Assembly (NCBI GenBank): GCA_043803805.1
Contig: JAZDJP010000130.1
Coordinates: 1-19,244 of the forward strand
From: JAZDJP01 sp043803805
GTDB taxonomy: Bacteria; Planctomycetota; JAZDJP01
Direction of reading: 5' to 3'
DNA length: 19,244 bases
Numbering within the stretch: position 1 is the stretch's first letter; each line of letters starts with the position of its first letter. Under the pieces are notes generated by a model. The model saw only the letters and a program-made list of their open reading frames with translations. It was not told the DNA's origin and did no database searches. The position numbers and the translations under genes were made by a program. Positions 1 through 6,492 of this stretch are shown here, in pieces.

Positions 1-257
1 CCCTGTCCCGGCAAATGGTTCCAAATCCCGTTGGTTGTGCAAAACCTTTTGGTTTTACTCATATAATCCAAAAACCACCACGTCGGTCGTAAGGGCATGT
101 GTTGGGTTTTTGTTTGGGGGTGCCATACCCCCCCCCCCCCCCCATAGTGTCTTATCTACACCCATCATAGCGTACAAACAACACTATGGCAAGCAAAAAT
201 ATAAAATAGATTTTCTCCGGAGTGATTCCACTGACGCATCCGGGATTCCGAGGATGC
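1..257. other. non-coding left flank, AT-richer
   Basis: No convincing gene is seen here. The stretch lies downstream of the minus-strand toxin gene and is visibly richer in A and T than the genes that follow. It holds a long C run (128-143) facing a G5 run (116-120). It also holds a small inverted repeat, GCATCC at 236-241 and GGATGC at 252-257, just past the toxin stop. That hairpin is not followed by a T run on the minus strand, so it is not a clear terminator. Confidence 0.5.
116..143. repeat. homopolymer C16 tract opposed to G5
   Basis: Sixteen consecutive C residues occupy 128-143, and five G residues at 116-120 can pair with part of the run across a 7-nt loop. Such a tract is prone to slippage in replication and sequencing, so its length may be biologically variable or an assembly error. 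No gene is seen whose reading would be switched by it. Confidence 0.8.
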
Positions 258-548
258 TTACTTCTCCACCCAGTACCCGGGTTTTCGATTCAGGTGCATG
301 ATGGCGATAATCCGAAGCGTGGAGTGATCGCACCGGTATACAACCCCGTAGGGGAACCGTGCCACCAGCAAACGCCGATAGGGTTGCCGAATCACCCGAC
401 CCAATTCGGGATAAGCCGCCACATCGGCGACGGTTGATTCGACAAAGGACAGAAATTCCGCCCCGAGCCCGCGACGGCAATTTTCGTAATAAACGGCAGC
501 GGCCAGAAGTTCCTCTTGCGCCGCGGGATGAAAGATTACTTGCGACAT
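258..548 (-). CDS. RelE/ParE-family type II toxin
   Basis: This 96-residue protein reads as a ParE/RelE-fold toxin of a type II toxin-antitoxin module. Family members either poison DNA gyrase or cleave mRNA on the ribosome; which applies here cannot be told. Support comes from the N-terminal FHPAAQEELLAAAVYYE helix, typical of the plasmid-stabilisation family. A central stretch ending in ARFPYGVVYRCD and a C-terminal beta-strand rich in His, Arg and Lys (IIAIMHLNRKPGYW) match the usual layout and length of about 90-100 residues. The ATG at 546-548 lies inside the end of the upstream antitoxin gene, a 13-nt overlap. It is preceded by GGGAG five bases away, which implies translational coupling. 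No frameshift or truncation is seen. Confidence 0.85.
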   Translation of the reverse strand: MSQVIFHPAAQEELLAAAVYYENCRRGLGAEFLSFVESTVADVAAYPELGRVIRQPYRRLLVARFPYGVVYRCDHSTLRIIAIMHLNRKPGYWVEK

Positions 549-775
549 CCCAACTCCCGTCGGATTTTCTTGAACACCTCGCGGGCCGGAATACCGCGAA
601 CTTTTCCGCCCGCCATCGCGTCAAACCGCCGTTCCGCCTCGTCAATCCAAGCACGATCAATGTCGGTCAACGGCGCGCCGTCCAACCCCGTCACCAAGTG
701 CGCCGCCAGCCGCTCACGGTCGGCCACGGAAAGCCCCCGCGCCTCTTTTTCAATCTTCTCCAATAATGCCGGCAT
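536..775 (-). CDS. antitoxin, addiction-module component (TIGR02574-like)
   Basis: A 79-residue acidic/basic helical protein encoded directly upstream of the ParE/RelE toxin. The N-terminal half (EKIEKEARGLSVADRERLAAHL) and the segment around residues 38-48 (DIDRAWIDEAE) resemble the small 'putative addiction module component' family that usually precedes RelE/ParE toxins. It would bind and neutralise the toxin and probably repress its own promoter; both are inferred from the family. The start is well supported by GGGAGG on the minus strand (781-786), five bases before the ATG. Gene order antitoxin-toxin and the 13-nt overlap are standard for such operons. The proline-rich antisense readings in this area are shadows. 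Confidence 0.8.
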   Translation of the reverse strand: MPALLEKIEKEARGLSVADRERLAAHLVTGLDGAPLTDIDRAWIDEAERRFDAMAGGKVRGIPAREVFKKIRRELGCRK

Positions 776-926
776 GGCCGCCTCCCTTACGAATTCTCCC
801 GGAGATCAAAAATTTCGCTCCGTCATCCCCATCCGCCCCGCCAGTATATCCCTTTCCCGCGAAAATTCCCGCATACAATCCCGGAGAGGACGAGAAGGGC
901 GTCCGACGACGCCCCCAACCCGGACA

Positions 927-942
927 AGCCGGAACCAAACAG
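927..942 (+). repeat. 16-mer shared with 4648-4663
   Basis: The sequence AGCCGGAACCAAACAG recurs with one mismatch at 4648-4663 in the same orientation. Both copies lie in the non-coding region ahead of a plus-strand gene. A regulatory role or a dispersed repeat are both possible. Confidence 0.5.
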
Positions 943-957
943 AACTGAATCCCCCAT

Positions 958-982
958 GCCGCTCACGGTGAGCCTGTCGAAC
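958..982. repeat. dispersed palindromic repeat (GCTCACGGTGAGC core)
   Basis: The core GCTCACGGTGAGC (961-973) is a perfect palindrome around one central base and is followed by CTGTCGAACC. In my recollection this string recurs in non-coding DNA of many unrelated environmental genomes, where it is often mistranslated as short hypothetical proteins. Only one copy is seen in this window. Confidence 0.55.
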
Positions 983-1128
983 CATGATACTTCCTTGCCG
1001 TTTCTCACAAGATTTCACAACCAAGAGTCTAATGACGTACGACGCGCCGGCCACTTTTCTGCCGTTGCCGGACGGAATTTCTGTAACCGGCGCCCGGCCG
1101 CGGTAGAATACCGTCTTGGAGGTTCCTC

Positions 1129-3687
1129 ATGCCCGCCGCCCCGCCCCGTGGAATCGGGATTTCCCTGATGGGAATCCTGTGCCTGGCCGCCACACTTCCC
1201 GGTAGCCGGGATTTCCGTCCGGAGCCGAAACCCGTCCCCCCGGCGGAGATCCCGATCCCCGCCAATCTCCCGGTGATCCCGACGGTGGCCAAGGGCCCCG
1301 CGGTGGACGGCGACATTTCCGACGACTGCTGGAAAAACGCCCTGACCGTGAAACTCGCCTTCGCCGACGCCGACACGCCCGGCGAGCCGGGAAACCCCAC
1401 CTCGGTGCATGCCGTGATGACCGCCACCCATTTGTATTTCGCGGCGGACTGCGTCGAGACGCATCCCGACGGACCGGTATTTCACAAAGATGCAACCGCG
1501 GCGGAAACGTCTCCGCTCCCGGCCGATCACATCCGCGTCCAGCTGGCCCTCGGGCGCTGGGGCCGCCATCCCATCATCGTTTTCCGCGCCGGCCCCGGCG
1601 GCGGCTCGTTCACGTGCATGGCAGATTACCAGACGGGCGTGAGCGCCGGAGATGTCCTGCCCTCGTTCCAGTCCGCCGGAAGGGTCCTTCCGGGGAAATG
1701 GACGGCGGAGATCGGGGTGGCGCTGTCGGACATCGTGCTATACCCCGGGGACGGCATTCCCAAACTCGCCGAACTCAACGTCTTCCGGTTCCGGAACGGC
1801 GACGACCGGACCAAAATGAAGGACGAACGGGACGGGGCCTGCATCCGCGACTTCTTCGCCTACGTCCAGGCCTGGCCCCGGATGAAGGGCACGCGCCGGT
1901 TCAACGTCGATAAACCGGGCAGCGACGACCGCCCCTGGCAGCAGAACGACGCCCCCCAGCCGATGTGGTTTGAACTCACCGCCCTCGCCGGGGGAACCCA
2001 GGACGTCGTCCTCACGACGCGAACGGACACGCTCCCGCGGCAATACTTCCGGAAAAGCGCCCCGCTCGCCTTCGGCCTGACCACGGAGGAGGCGTCGGCG
2101 CCGCGTCTGGAGCGCTTCGCGGACACCCTCCCCGCGATTCCGCCCGACCCGGAACCCGCGAAACTCGCCCGGACGGCCCCGGCCGGATCCGACAAGGCCG
2201 CCTTCGCCACGCTCCCGACCATCACGCCGGCGACGGACGGATTCACGATTTCCTTCGCCGTGAAGGAACCCGTGGATGTCGTCGTCGGGATCCTCGGGAA
2301 GGACGGGACTTGGGTCCGGCACCTCGCGGCGGGCGTCCTGGGACCGAACCCCCCGGCGCCCCTCGTCGCAAATTCCCTCGCCCAGGATCTCGCCTGGGAC
2401 GGGACGGACGACGACGGAAGGAAGGTTCCCCCCGGCGCCTACACGGCGCGGGTGTCGCTCGGTCTGGCGCCGGCGTATGACGGCATCCTTGACGTTCATC
2501 CGTATTACGACAGGGACGGGAACGGCAGGAAGGGCATCCGGGCGATCCGGCACACGGAAATCGTGGGGCTCGGGACGCTCGAGCCGACCCGGGATGTCAT
2601 CTACGAACCGAGCGGGGCCGACAAGCAGATCGTCGTGGACCGGCGGAACGAGGAGGTCTGCTTCGCCGGCCGTTTTGTCTACGACGGGAAGACCGGGAAA
2701 TTCCTCCGGTTCCTGAAACTCAACCGGCCCGCGTCGAACGAGTTCCCCCGGCACGGCGGCGACGAGGTCACCGTCGGCGCCAACGGAAACATCTGGACTT
2801 CCGCCTCCAATAGTTTGTGGCGATGGACGCCCGAAGGGAGTCCCCTGAATTTCCCCGCGACCGGGACCCCGGTTCTGTTTCAGATGCCCCGCGGGCACGA
2901 CAACCCGAACCGCGGGCAGGCCGAGGGCGGCCCGGAAAAATCGTTCTATTACCTCCATCATTTCATCCACCACGGCGGCCAGAACGGCCTGATTTCCGAA
3001 ATCGGCGCCGACGGCCGCATCCGGCAATGGGGACGGGTGACAATCCTCCTGCCGACGGCCGGCGTGAAGGTGGACCGGGAGGGGAACCTCTACACCGTGA
3101 CCACCGTCCGCCCGAAGGACGAGACACTCCCGCCCGACTTCAAGGCGGGCATCTCCGACAAGGCGAAGCGCTTCTACAGCCATTTCTACGGCTCGCTCGT
3201 CAAATTCCGGCCGACGGGGGGACGAATTCTCCTGGCCCCGTCGTCCACGGACTGGTCGGCCACCATGGACGCCGACGAGACGGCCCCGGGGACGCCGGCG
3301 AAAGGGACCAATCTCTTTCCCTGCCAGATGCAGGGCGTCCGGTGGGTGCATCCGGGGGCGTCGCCCATCCTCTCGCGCGGCGAGCCCATCCGTTGCCCGT
3401 GCGAAAGCGCGATCCGTTTCGACCTGGATCCGGCCGAACGGATCTGGCTGCCGGATGCCATCCGGTCGCGTCTGGAAATCCTGGACTCGAGCGGCAACAC
3501 CATCGCGGTGATCGGGAAATACGGCGACCCGGCCGCGTCCCGCGGCACGGACATCCAATTCGGATACCCCTGCGTTGTCGCCGTCTCCGACACGGCCGCC
3601 TACGTCGGGGATTTTTATCACCGGCGGGCGGTGAAGGTGAAACTCGGTTACGCGGCGTCCGAGACCGCCGGGTTGGAGGTCAAATGA
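1129..3687 (+). CDS. exported CBM9 / FlgD-like / beta-propeller protein
   Basis: An 852-residue protein with a hydrophobic N-terminal stretch (about residues 8-25) that reads as a signal peptide, so it is probably periplasmic or surface-exposed. Residues about 57-290 resemble a family 9 carbohydrate-binding module (AVDGDISDDCWKNA near the start, typical of CBM9-like domains). Residues about 370-446 resemble a FlgD-type Ig domain, with AWDGTDDDGRKVPPGAY at 422-438. Residues about 480-842 look like an NHL-type beta-propeller, with repeats such as VDREGNLYTVTT and IRFDLDPAERIWLPD. No catalytic motif is seen, so the role is presumably binding of a glycan or cell-wall material. The ATG has a GGAGG (1118-1122) six bases upstream. 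The stop overlaps the murQ start by ATGA, so the two are translationally coupled. The specific ligand is unknown. Confidence 0.8.
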   Translation: MPAAPPRGIGISLMGILCLAATLPGSRDFRPEPKPVPPAEIPIPANLPVIPTVAKGPAVDGDISDDCWKNALTVKLAFADADTPGEPGNPTSVHAVMTATHLYFAADCVETHPDGPVFHKDATAAETSPLPADHIRVQLALGRWGRHPIIVFRAGPGGGSFTCMADYQTGVSAGDVLPSFQSAGRVLPGKWTAEIGVALSDIVLYPGDGIPKLAELNVFRFRNGDDRTKMKDERDGACIRDFFAYVQAWPRMKGTRRFNVDKPGSDDRPWQQNDAPQPMWFELTALAGGTQDVVLTTRTDTLPRQYFRKSAPLAFGLTTEEASAPRLERFADTLPAIPPDPEPAKLARTAPAGSDKAAFATLPTITPATDGFTISFAVKEPVDVVVGILGKDGTWVRHLAAGVLGPNPPAPLVANSLAQDLAWDGTDDDGRKVPPGAYTARVSLGLAPAYDGILDVHPYYDRDGNGRKGIRAIRHTEIVGLGTLEPTRDVIYEPSGADKQIVVDRRNEEVCFAGRFVYDGKTGKFLRFLKLNRPASNEFPRHGGDEVTVGANGNIWTSASNSLWRWTPEGSPLNFPATGTPVLFQMPRGHDNPNRGQAEGGPEKSFYYLHHFIHHGGQNGLISEIGADGRIRQWGRVTILLPTAGVKVDREGNLYTVTTVRPKDETLPPDFKAGISDKAKRFYSHFYGSLVKFRPTGGRILLAPSSTDWSATMDADETAPGTPAKGTNLFPCQMQGVRWVHPGASPILSRGEPIRCPCESAIRFDLDPAERIWLPDAIRSRLEILDSSGNTIAVIGKYGDPAASRGTDIQFGYPCVVAVSDTAAYVGDFYHRRAVKVKLGYAASETAGLEVK

Positions 3688-4541
3688 GCCGTTTCCTCAT
3701 CCCGGAGGACCGGGGACTCTCCCGCGCCCTCACCGAGGCGTCCAACCCGCGCTCGGCGCGTCTGGACCGAATGAGTCCCGCCGGCATCGTCCGCCTCATG
3801 CTCGACGAGGAATCGCATACCGTGCCGGCCGTGCGGGCGAAATCCGCCGCGATCGCCCGGGCCGCCGGATGGATCGCGGAGGCGCTCCGGACCGGGGGAC
3901 GTCTGTTCTACGTCGGCGCCGGGACGAGCGGACGCCTCGGCATCCTGGACGCCGCGGAATGCCCCCCCACTTTCGGCACGCGACCGGACAGCATCCAGGG
4001 CGTCATCGCCGGCGGACCGGCGGCCCTGCGACGCTCGAAGGAAGGCGCCGAGGACCGCGACGCCGACGGCCGGCGGGAGATCCGCCGCCGGAAAATCTCC
4101 GCCCGCGATGTCGTCGCGGGCATCACGGCCGGCGGTTCGACCCCGTTTGTCCTCGGGGCGCTACGCGAGGCCCGCCGACGGGGGGCGCGCGTCGTTTTCA
4201 TCACGTGCAACCCGCGGGCGTCATTCCGGATTCCGGGAAAGCGTTTCCTCCGCATCGCCATCGCCACGGGGCCGGAGATTATCGCCGGCTCGACGCGGCT
4301 CAAGGCGGGAACGGCCACCAAAATCGTCCTGAATCTCCTTTCCACCACGGCGATGGTCCGGATGGGACGCGTGCGGGGAAATCTCATGGCGGGCGTTTCC
4401 CCGTCCTGCGGGAAACTCCGGGAGCGCGCGGCACGCATCCTCTCCACGATCAACGGCATTCCCCTCCCGGACGCCCGGCGCGCCCTCGCGCGGAACGGCG
4501 GGGATCTCGGGAAACTCCTCCACCGCCAACATAGCGAATGA
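3684..4541 (+). CDS. murQ: N-acetylmuramic acid 6-phosphate etherase
   Basis: MurQ cleaves the lactyl ether of MurNAc-6-phosphate to give GlcNAc-6-phosphate and D-lactate, a cytoplasmic step of peptidoglycan recycling. The 285-residue protein has the family opening (TEASNPRSARLDRMS, residues 17-31). It also has the SIS-domain sugar-phosphate loop and active site YVGAGTSGRLGILDAAECPP (76-95), where Glu92 matches the catalytic glutamate. The EGAED segment (120-124) carries the second acidic residue, and RLKAGTATK (205-213) is a further signature. Length is close to the roughly 300 of E. coli MurQ. The start is fixed by the ATGA overlap and by GGAGG at 3675-3679. One oddity is the phosphate loop AGGSTP (149-154), where family members usually read ASGRTP. 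A longer in-frame reading upstream is antisense-like filler within the previous gene and was not used. Confidence 0.95.
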   Translation: MSRFLIPEDRGLSRALTEASNPRSARLDRMSPAGIVRLMLDEESHTVPAVRAKSAAIARAAGWIAEALRTGGRLFYVGAGTSGRLGILDAAECPPTFGTRPDSIQGVIAGGPAALRRSKEGAEDRDADGRREIRRRKISARDVVAGITAGGSTPFVLGALREARRRGARVVFITCNPRASFRIPGKRFLRIAIATGPEIIAGSTRLKAGTATKIVLNLLSTTAMVRMGRVRGNLMAGVSPSCGKLRERAARILSTINGIPLPDARRALARNGGDLGKLLHRQHSE

Positions 4542-4557
4542 CGCTTCGATGAAACAC

Positions 4558-4571
4558 GTCTGCCGGCAGAC
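4558..4571. repeat. perfect 14-bp palindrome GTCTGCCGGCAGAC
   Basis: GTCTGCCGGCAGAC is its own reverse complement. It sits 17 bases after the murQ stop. It has no following T run, so it is not a standard terminator. Palindromes of the CTGCCGGCAG type are common dispersed repeats in environmental genomes. Confidence 0.6.
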
Positions 4572-4635
4572 AGGCCCAGAACGAGCGGGTTTATTCATTT
4601 GTGAATCGCTCCAATTCGGACGTTATCCTTTCCCT

Positions 4636-4674
4636 GCAAATCGGCGGAGCCGAAACCAAACAGGGCCGATTTGC
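4636..4674 (+). repeat. inverted repeat, 10-bp stem
   Basis: GCAAATCGGC (4636-4645) pairs perfectly with GCCGATTTGC (4665-4674). The 19-nt loop contains the 16-mer that is shared with 927-942. It could form in RNA only if transcription reads through from murQ or starts upstream of it. Confidence 0.7.
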
Positions 4675-4683
4675 CTTGTTGAA

Positions 4684-4738
4684 GATTCTTCCGGCGAAAA
4701 TCTTGTGCTTTTTGCACAAGATTTGAGACGGAAGAATC
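4684..4738 (+). repeat. long two-part hairpin (10 bp + 11 bp stems)
   Basis: The outer arms GATTCTTCCG (4684-4693) and CGGAAGAATC (4729-4738) pair perfectly. So do the inner arms AAATCTTGTGC (4698-4708) and GCACAAGATTT (4714-4724), with a T5 loop. Between the stems is a symmetric GCGA/GAGA internal loop in which G-A pairs are possible. No T tract follows, so this is not a simple terminator. It lies about 10 bases upstream of the predicted -35 of the SDR promoter. Confidence 0.75.
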
Positions 4739-4747
4739 CAATCCCCT

Positions 4748-4775
4748 TTGCGGCTTCCCGCATCCGCGCTATAAT
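4748..4775 (+). promoter_or_regulatory. sigma70-type promoter for the SDR gene
   Basis: A perfect TATAAT (4770-4775) is preceded at 16-bp spacing by TTGCGG (4748-4753), which matches three of six -35 consensus bases. Transcription would begin near 4782, giving a leader of about 20 nt before the ATG at 4803. The window is GC-rich, so a perfect -10 box in the only gap before this gene is unlikely to be chance. Confidence 0.55.
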
Positions 4776-4777
4776 GA

Positions 4778-4791
4778 CTCCGCTAGCGGAG
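4778..4791. promoter_or_regulatory. 14-bp palindrome over the predicted transcription start
   Basis: CTCCGCTAGCGGAG is a perfect palindrome starting two bases after the -10 box and covering the expected start of transcription. It is placed like an operator, and it also contains the GGAG that could serve as ribosome binding site. A function as a repressor site is an inference. Confidence 0.4.
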
Positions 4792-4802
4792 CGATGCCAA
4801 TC

Positions 4803-5777
4803 ATGTCCATTCTGGTCACCGGCGGCGCCGGGTTCATCGGATCGCACCTCGTGGAGCGGCTCCTGGCGGCAACGGAGGAGCGCGTCATCTGCCTCGATGC
4901 CTTCGACGCCTTCCTCTACCCGGCCGGGATCAAACGCCGCAATGTCGCGCATTTCGCGTCGCATCCGCGCGTGACGGTTTGCGAGGGGGACATCCGCGAC
5001 CGCGCGTTTGTCACCGGGGTGTTCCGCCGGGAGGACGTACGCCGGGTGGTGCACCTGGCGGCACTGGCGGGGGTGCGGCCGTCCCTCCAGGATCCCCGGC
5101 GGTATTTCGACGTGAATGCGGCCGCGACCCTGACGCTTCTGGAACTCGCCCGGGAGCATCGGGTGGAACGGTTCGTTTTCGGTTCCTCCTCGTCGGTGTA
5201 TGGGGAGAGCCGGCGGGTGCCATTCGCCGAGGATGACCCCATCGAGGCGCCCATCTCCCCTTATGCCGCCTCGAAGCGCACGGCGGAACTCTTTGTCCTG
5301 AACTACCACGCCCTTTACGGGATCCCCGTGGCGGTCCTGCGATTTTTCACGGTGTTCGGCCCCCGCCAGCGTCCCGAAATGGCCATCGCCGATTTTGTCC
5401 GGCGGGTCGACACGAATCAGGAAATCCCCTTTTTCGGGAACGGCGCATCGCGACGCGACTACACCTTCGTGACGGACATCGTGGACGGCATCGTCGCGGC
5501 GCTCTTCGCGACATTTCCGGCGGCCGTCCTCAACCTGGGCGGATCGCGGACGACATCGCTATCGGACCTGGTGGCCCTGATCGGGAAGGTCCTGGGGAAG
5601 ACGGCGCGCCTCAAACGCCTGCCCGACCAGCCCGGGGATGTCCCCGTCACGTGGGCCGACATCTCCCGGGCCAAGACCCTCCTCGGCTACGAACCCCGGG
5701 TGCCGGTGGAGACGGGGATCCGGGAGTATGTGAACTGGTATCACGGAAACACGGAACACGGAAACACGGGGAAATAG
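4803..5777 (+). CDS. NAD-dependent epimerase (extended SDR), UDP-glucuronate 4-epimerase-like
   Basis: An extended short-chain dehydrogenase of the nucleotide-sugar epimerase type. The cytoplasmic reaction is inversion at C4 of a UDP-sugar through a transient keto intermediate with bound NAD. Visible motifs are GGAGFIG near the N-terminus (NAD binding), SSSSVYG about residue 130 and the catalytic YAASK about residue 155. The FGPRQRPEMAI segment is typical of UDP-glucuronate and UDP-glucose 4-epimerases. UDP-glucose dehydrogenase further downstream in the window suggests UDP-glucuronate as substrate, but UDP-glucose or UDP-GlcNAc cannot be excluded. ATG 4803 is preferred because GGAG at 4788-4791 is then 11 bases upstream; ATG 4794, in frame, would be only 2 bases from it. 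The last ten or so residues (HGNTEHGNTGK) are encoded by the intergenic repeat that follows, not by ancestral protein. Confidence 0.88.
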   Translation: MSILVTGGAGFIGSHLVERLLAATEERVICLDAFDAFLYPAGIKRRNVAHFASHPRVTVCEGDIRDRAFVTGVFRREDVRRVVHLAALAGVRPSLQDPRRYFDVNAAATLTLLELAREHRVERFVFGSSSSVYGESRRVPFAEDDPIEAPISPYAASKRTAELFVLNYHALYGIPVAVLRFFTVFGPRQRPEMAIADFVRRVDTNQEIPFFGNGASRRDYTFVTDIVDGIVAALFATFPAAVLNLGGSRTTSLSDLVALIGKVLGKTARLKRLPDQPGDVPVTWADISRAKTLLGYEPRVPVETGIREYVNWYHGNTEHGNTGK

Positions 5778-5870
5778 CGACACACCACGGAAACACGGAA
5801 CATGAAACACAGGGACACGGAAAAGACATTCCGATTTATTCCGTGTTTCCGTGTGCCCGTGTTTTCGTGG
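5742..5870. repeat. CACGGAAACACGG repeat cluster with inverted copy
   Basis: Three direct copies of CACGGAAACACGG lie at 5742-5754, 5757-5769 and 5786-5798. An inverted copy, CCGTGTTTCCGTG, lies at 5841-5853, followed by related inverted sequence to 5870. Transcribed RNA could fold into a long imperfect hairpin between the SDR and pgsA-type genes. Variants recur at 6450-6462 and 10421-10433. The first copies are read as the C-terminus of the SDR. Confidence 0.85.
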
Positions 5871-5882
5871 TGAGGGGTTAAA

Positions 5883-6473
5883 ATGACGCTGGCCAATCGA
5901 ATCACCATCGCCCGGATTCTGCTCCTGCCGGTGTTCGTCATCCTCGTCCTGGAGGTGGCCGGGGCGGAAGCCGAGGGCGATTCCTTTTTCCGTTACTGCG
6001 CGGCGGGGCTCTTCGCCCTCATGGCGATCGGGGATGCCCTGGACGGCTACTTCGCGCGCCGGCGGAACGAGCGGACCGACCTCGGGCGGATTCTGGATCC
6101 CCTGGCGGACAAACTCCTTCTCGACACCACGTGCGTCCTCCTGGCCAGCCGCCACTGGGTGGAGCCGCGCCTCCCCTTCTGGGTGCCGGTGGTGGTCATC
6201 AGCCGCGACGGATTCATTCTCCTCGGGTGCGTGGTGATTTTTTTCCTGCGCGGGCGGCTCGACGTCCGCCCGAGCATCGTCGGGAAACTCACGACCGTGT
6301 TCCAGATCCTGCTCATCGCCGCCGCGTTCTTCGCGCCCGACGGCCTGATCTCCCGGAAGACCCTTGAGACCATGGCCTGGATCGTGGTCTCCCTCACGGT
6401 GCTGTCGGGGGTGGACTACATGTATGCGTCGGCCCGACATCTGGCGGAACACGAAAACACGGGGAACGAATAG
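5883..6473 (+). CDS. pgsA: CDP-alcohol phosphatidyltransferase, probable phosphatidylglycerophosphate synthase
   Basis: An integral inner-membrane enzyme that transfers a phosphatidyl group from CDP-diacylglycerol to an alcohol, most likely glycerol-3-phosphate in phosphatidylglycerol synthesis. The family signature is complete: Asp51, Asp54, Gly55, Ala58, Arg59, Gly68, Asp72 and Asp76 in the DALDGYFAR...G...D...D pattern, the metal and CDP site. Hydrophobic segments at about 10-28, 38-50, 97-122, 133-150 and 162-178 fit the usual six-helix fold, and 196 residues is a normal length. The N-terminal LANRITIARILLLP is typical of PgsA. GAGGGG at 5872-5877 is five bases before the ATG. The last residues (EHENTGNE) come from a repeat copy that has replaced the original 3' end. 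A different alcohol acceptor is possible. Confidence 0.88.
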   Translation: MTLANRITIARILLLPVFVILVLEVAGAEAEGDSFFRYCAAGLFALMAIGDALDGYFARRRNERTDLGRILDPLADKLLLDTTCVLLASRHWVEPRLPFWVPVVVISRDGFILLGCVVIFFLRGRLDVRPSIVGKLTTVFQILLIAAAFFAPDGLISRKTLETMAWIVVSLTVLSGVDYMYASARHLAEHENTGNE

Positions 6474-6492
6474 AACCCCATGGAAACACACC
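6450..6492. repeat. repeat copy spanning pgsA 3' end and ribBA leader
   Basis: CACGAAAACACGG (6450-6462) is a variant of the 13-mer clustered at 5742-5870. It overlaps the last codons of the pgsA-type gene. The remaining gap, with CCATGGAAACACACCATG just before the ribBA start, looks degenerate from the same family. No clear ribosome binding site is left in front of ribBA. Confidence 0.65.

Larger units (their letters stand above)
776..1128. other. intergenic region between divergent TA and propeller genes
   Basis: This 353-bp region separates the minus-strand TA operon from the plus-strand gene at 1129, so it should hold both promoters. It contains a 16-mer also found near 4650 (927-942) and a dispersed palindrome (958-982). 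A TAGAAT hexamer lies at 1104-1109, 20 bases before the ATG of the next gene, and could be a -10 element, but no good -35 is visible. No open reading frame here looks real. Confidence 0.5.
4542..4802. other. structured intergenic region ahead of the SDR gene
   Basis: This 261-bp region carries no credible gene. It holds, in order, a perfect 14-bp palindrome, a 10-bp stem hairpin, a long two-part hairpin, a consensus -10 box and another 14-bp palindrome next to the start codon. The separate elements are listed individually. Confidence 0.6.

Noticed and set aside
62..67. TATAAT as a promoter -10 near the left edge
   Set aside because: No usable -35 at proper spacing and no plus-strand gene follows it.
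806..1054. Small minus-strand protein of about 82 codons
   Set aside because: It is a translation of the dispersed palindromic repeat and flanking non-coding DNA; such readings recur wherever the repeat occurs.
1738..3621. Long minus-strand reading frame (about 627 codons) opposite the propeller gene
   Set aside because: It is rich in Arg, Gly, Val and Pro with no recognisable motif, and lies opposite a gene with clear domains; long antisense frames are expected at this GC content.
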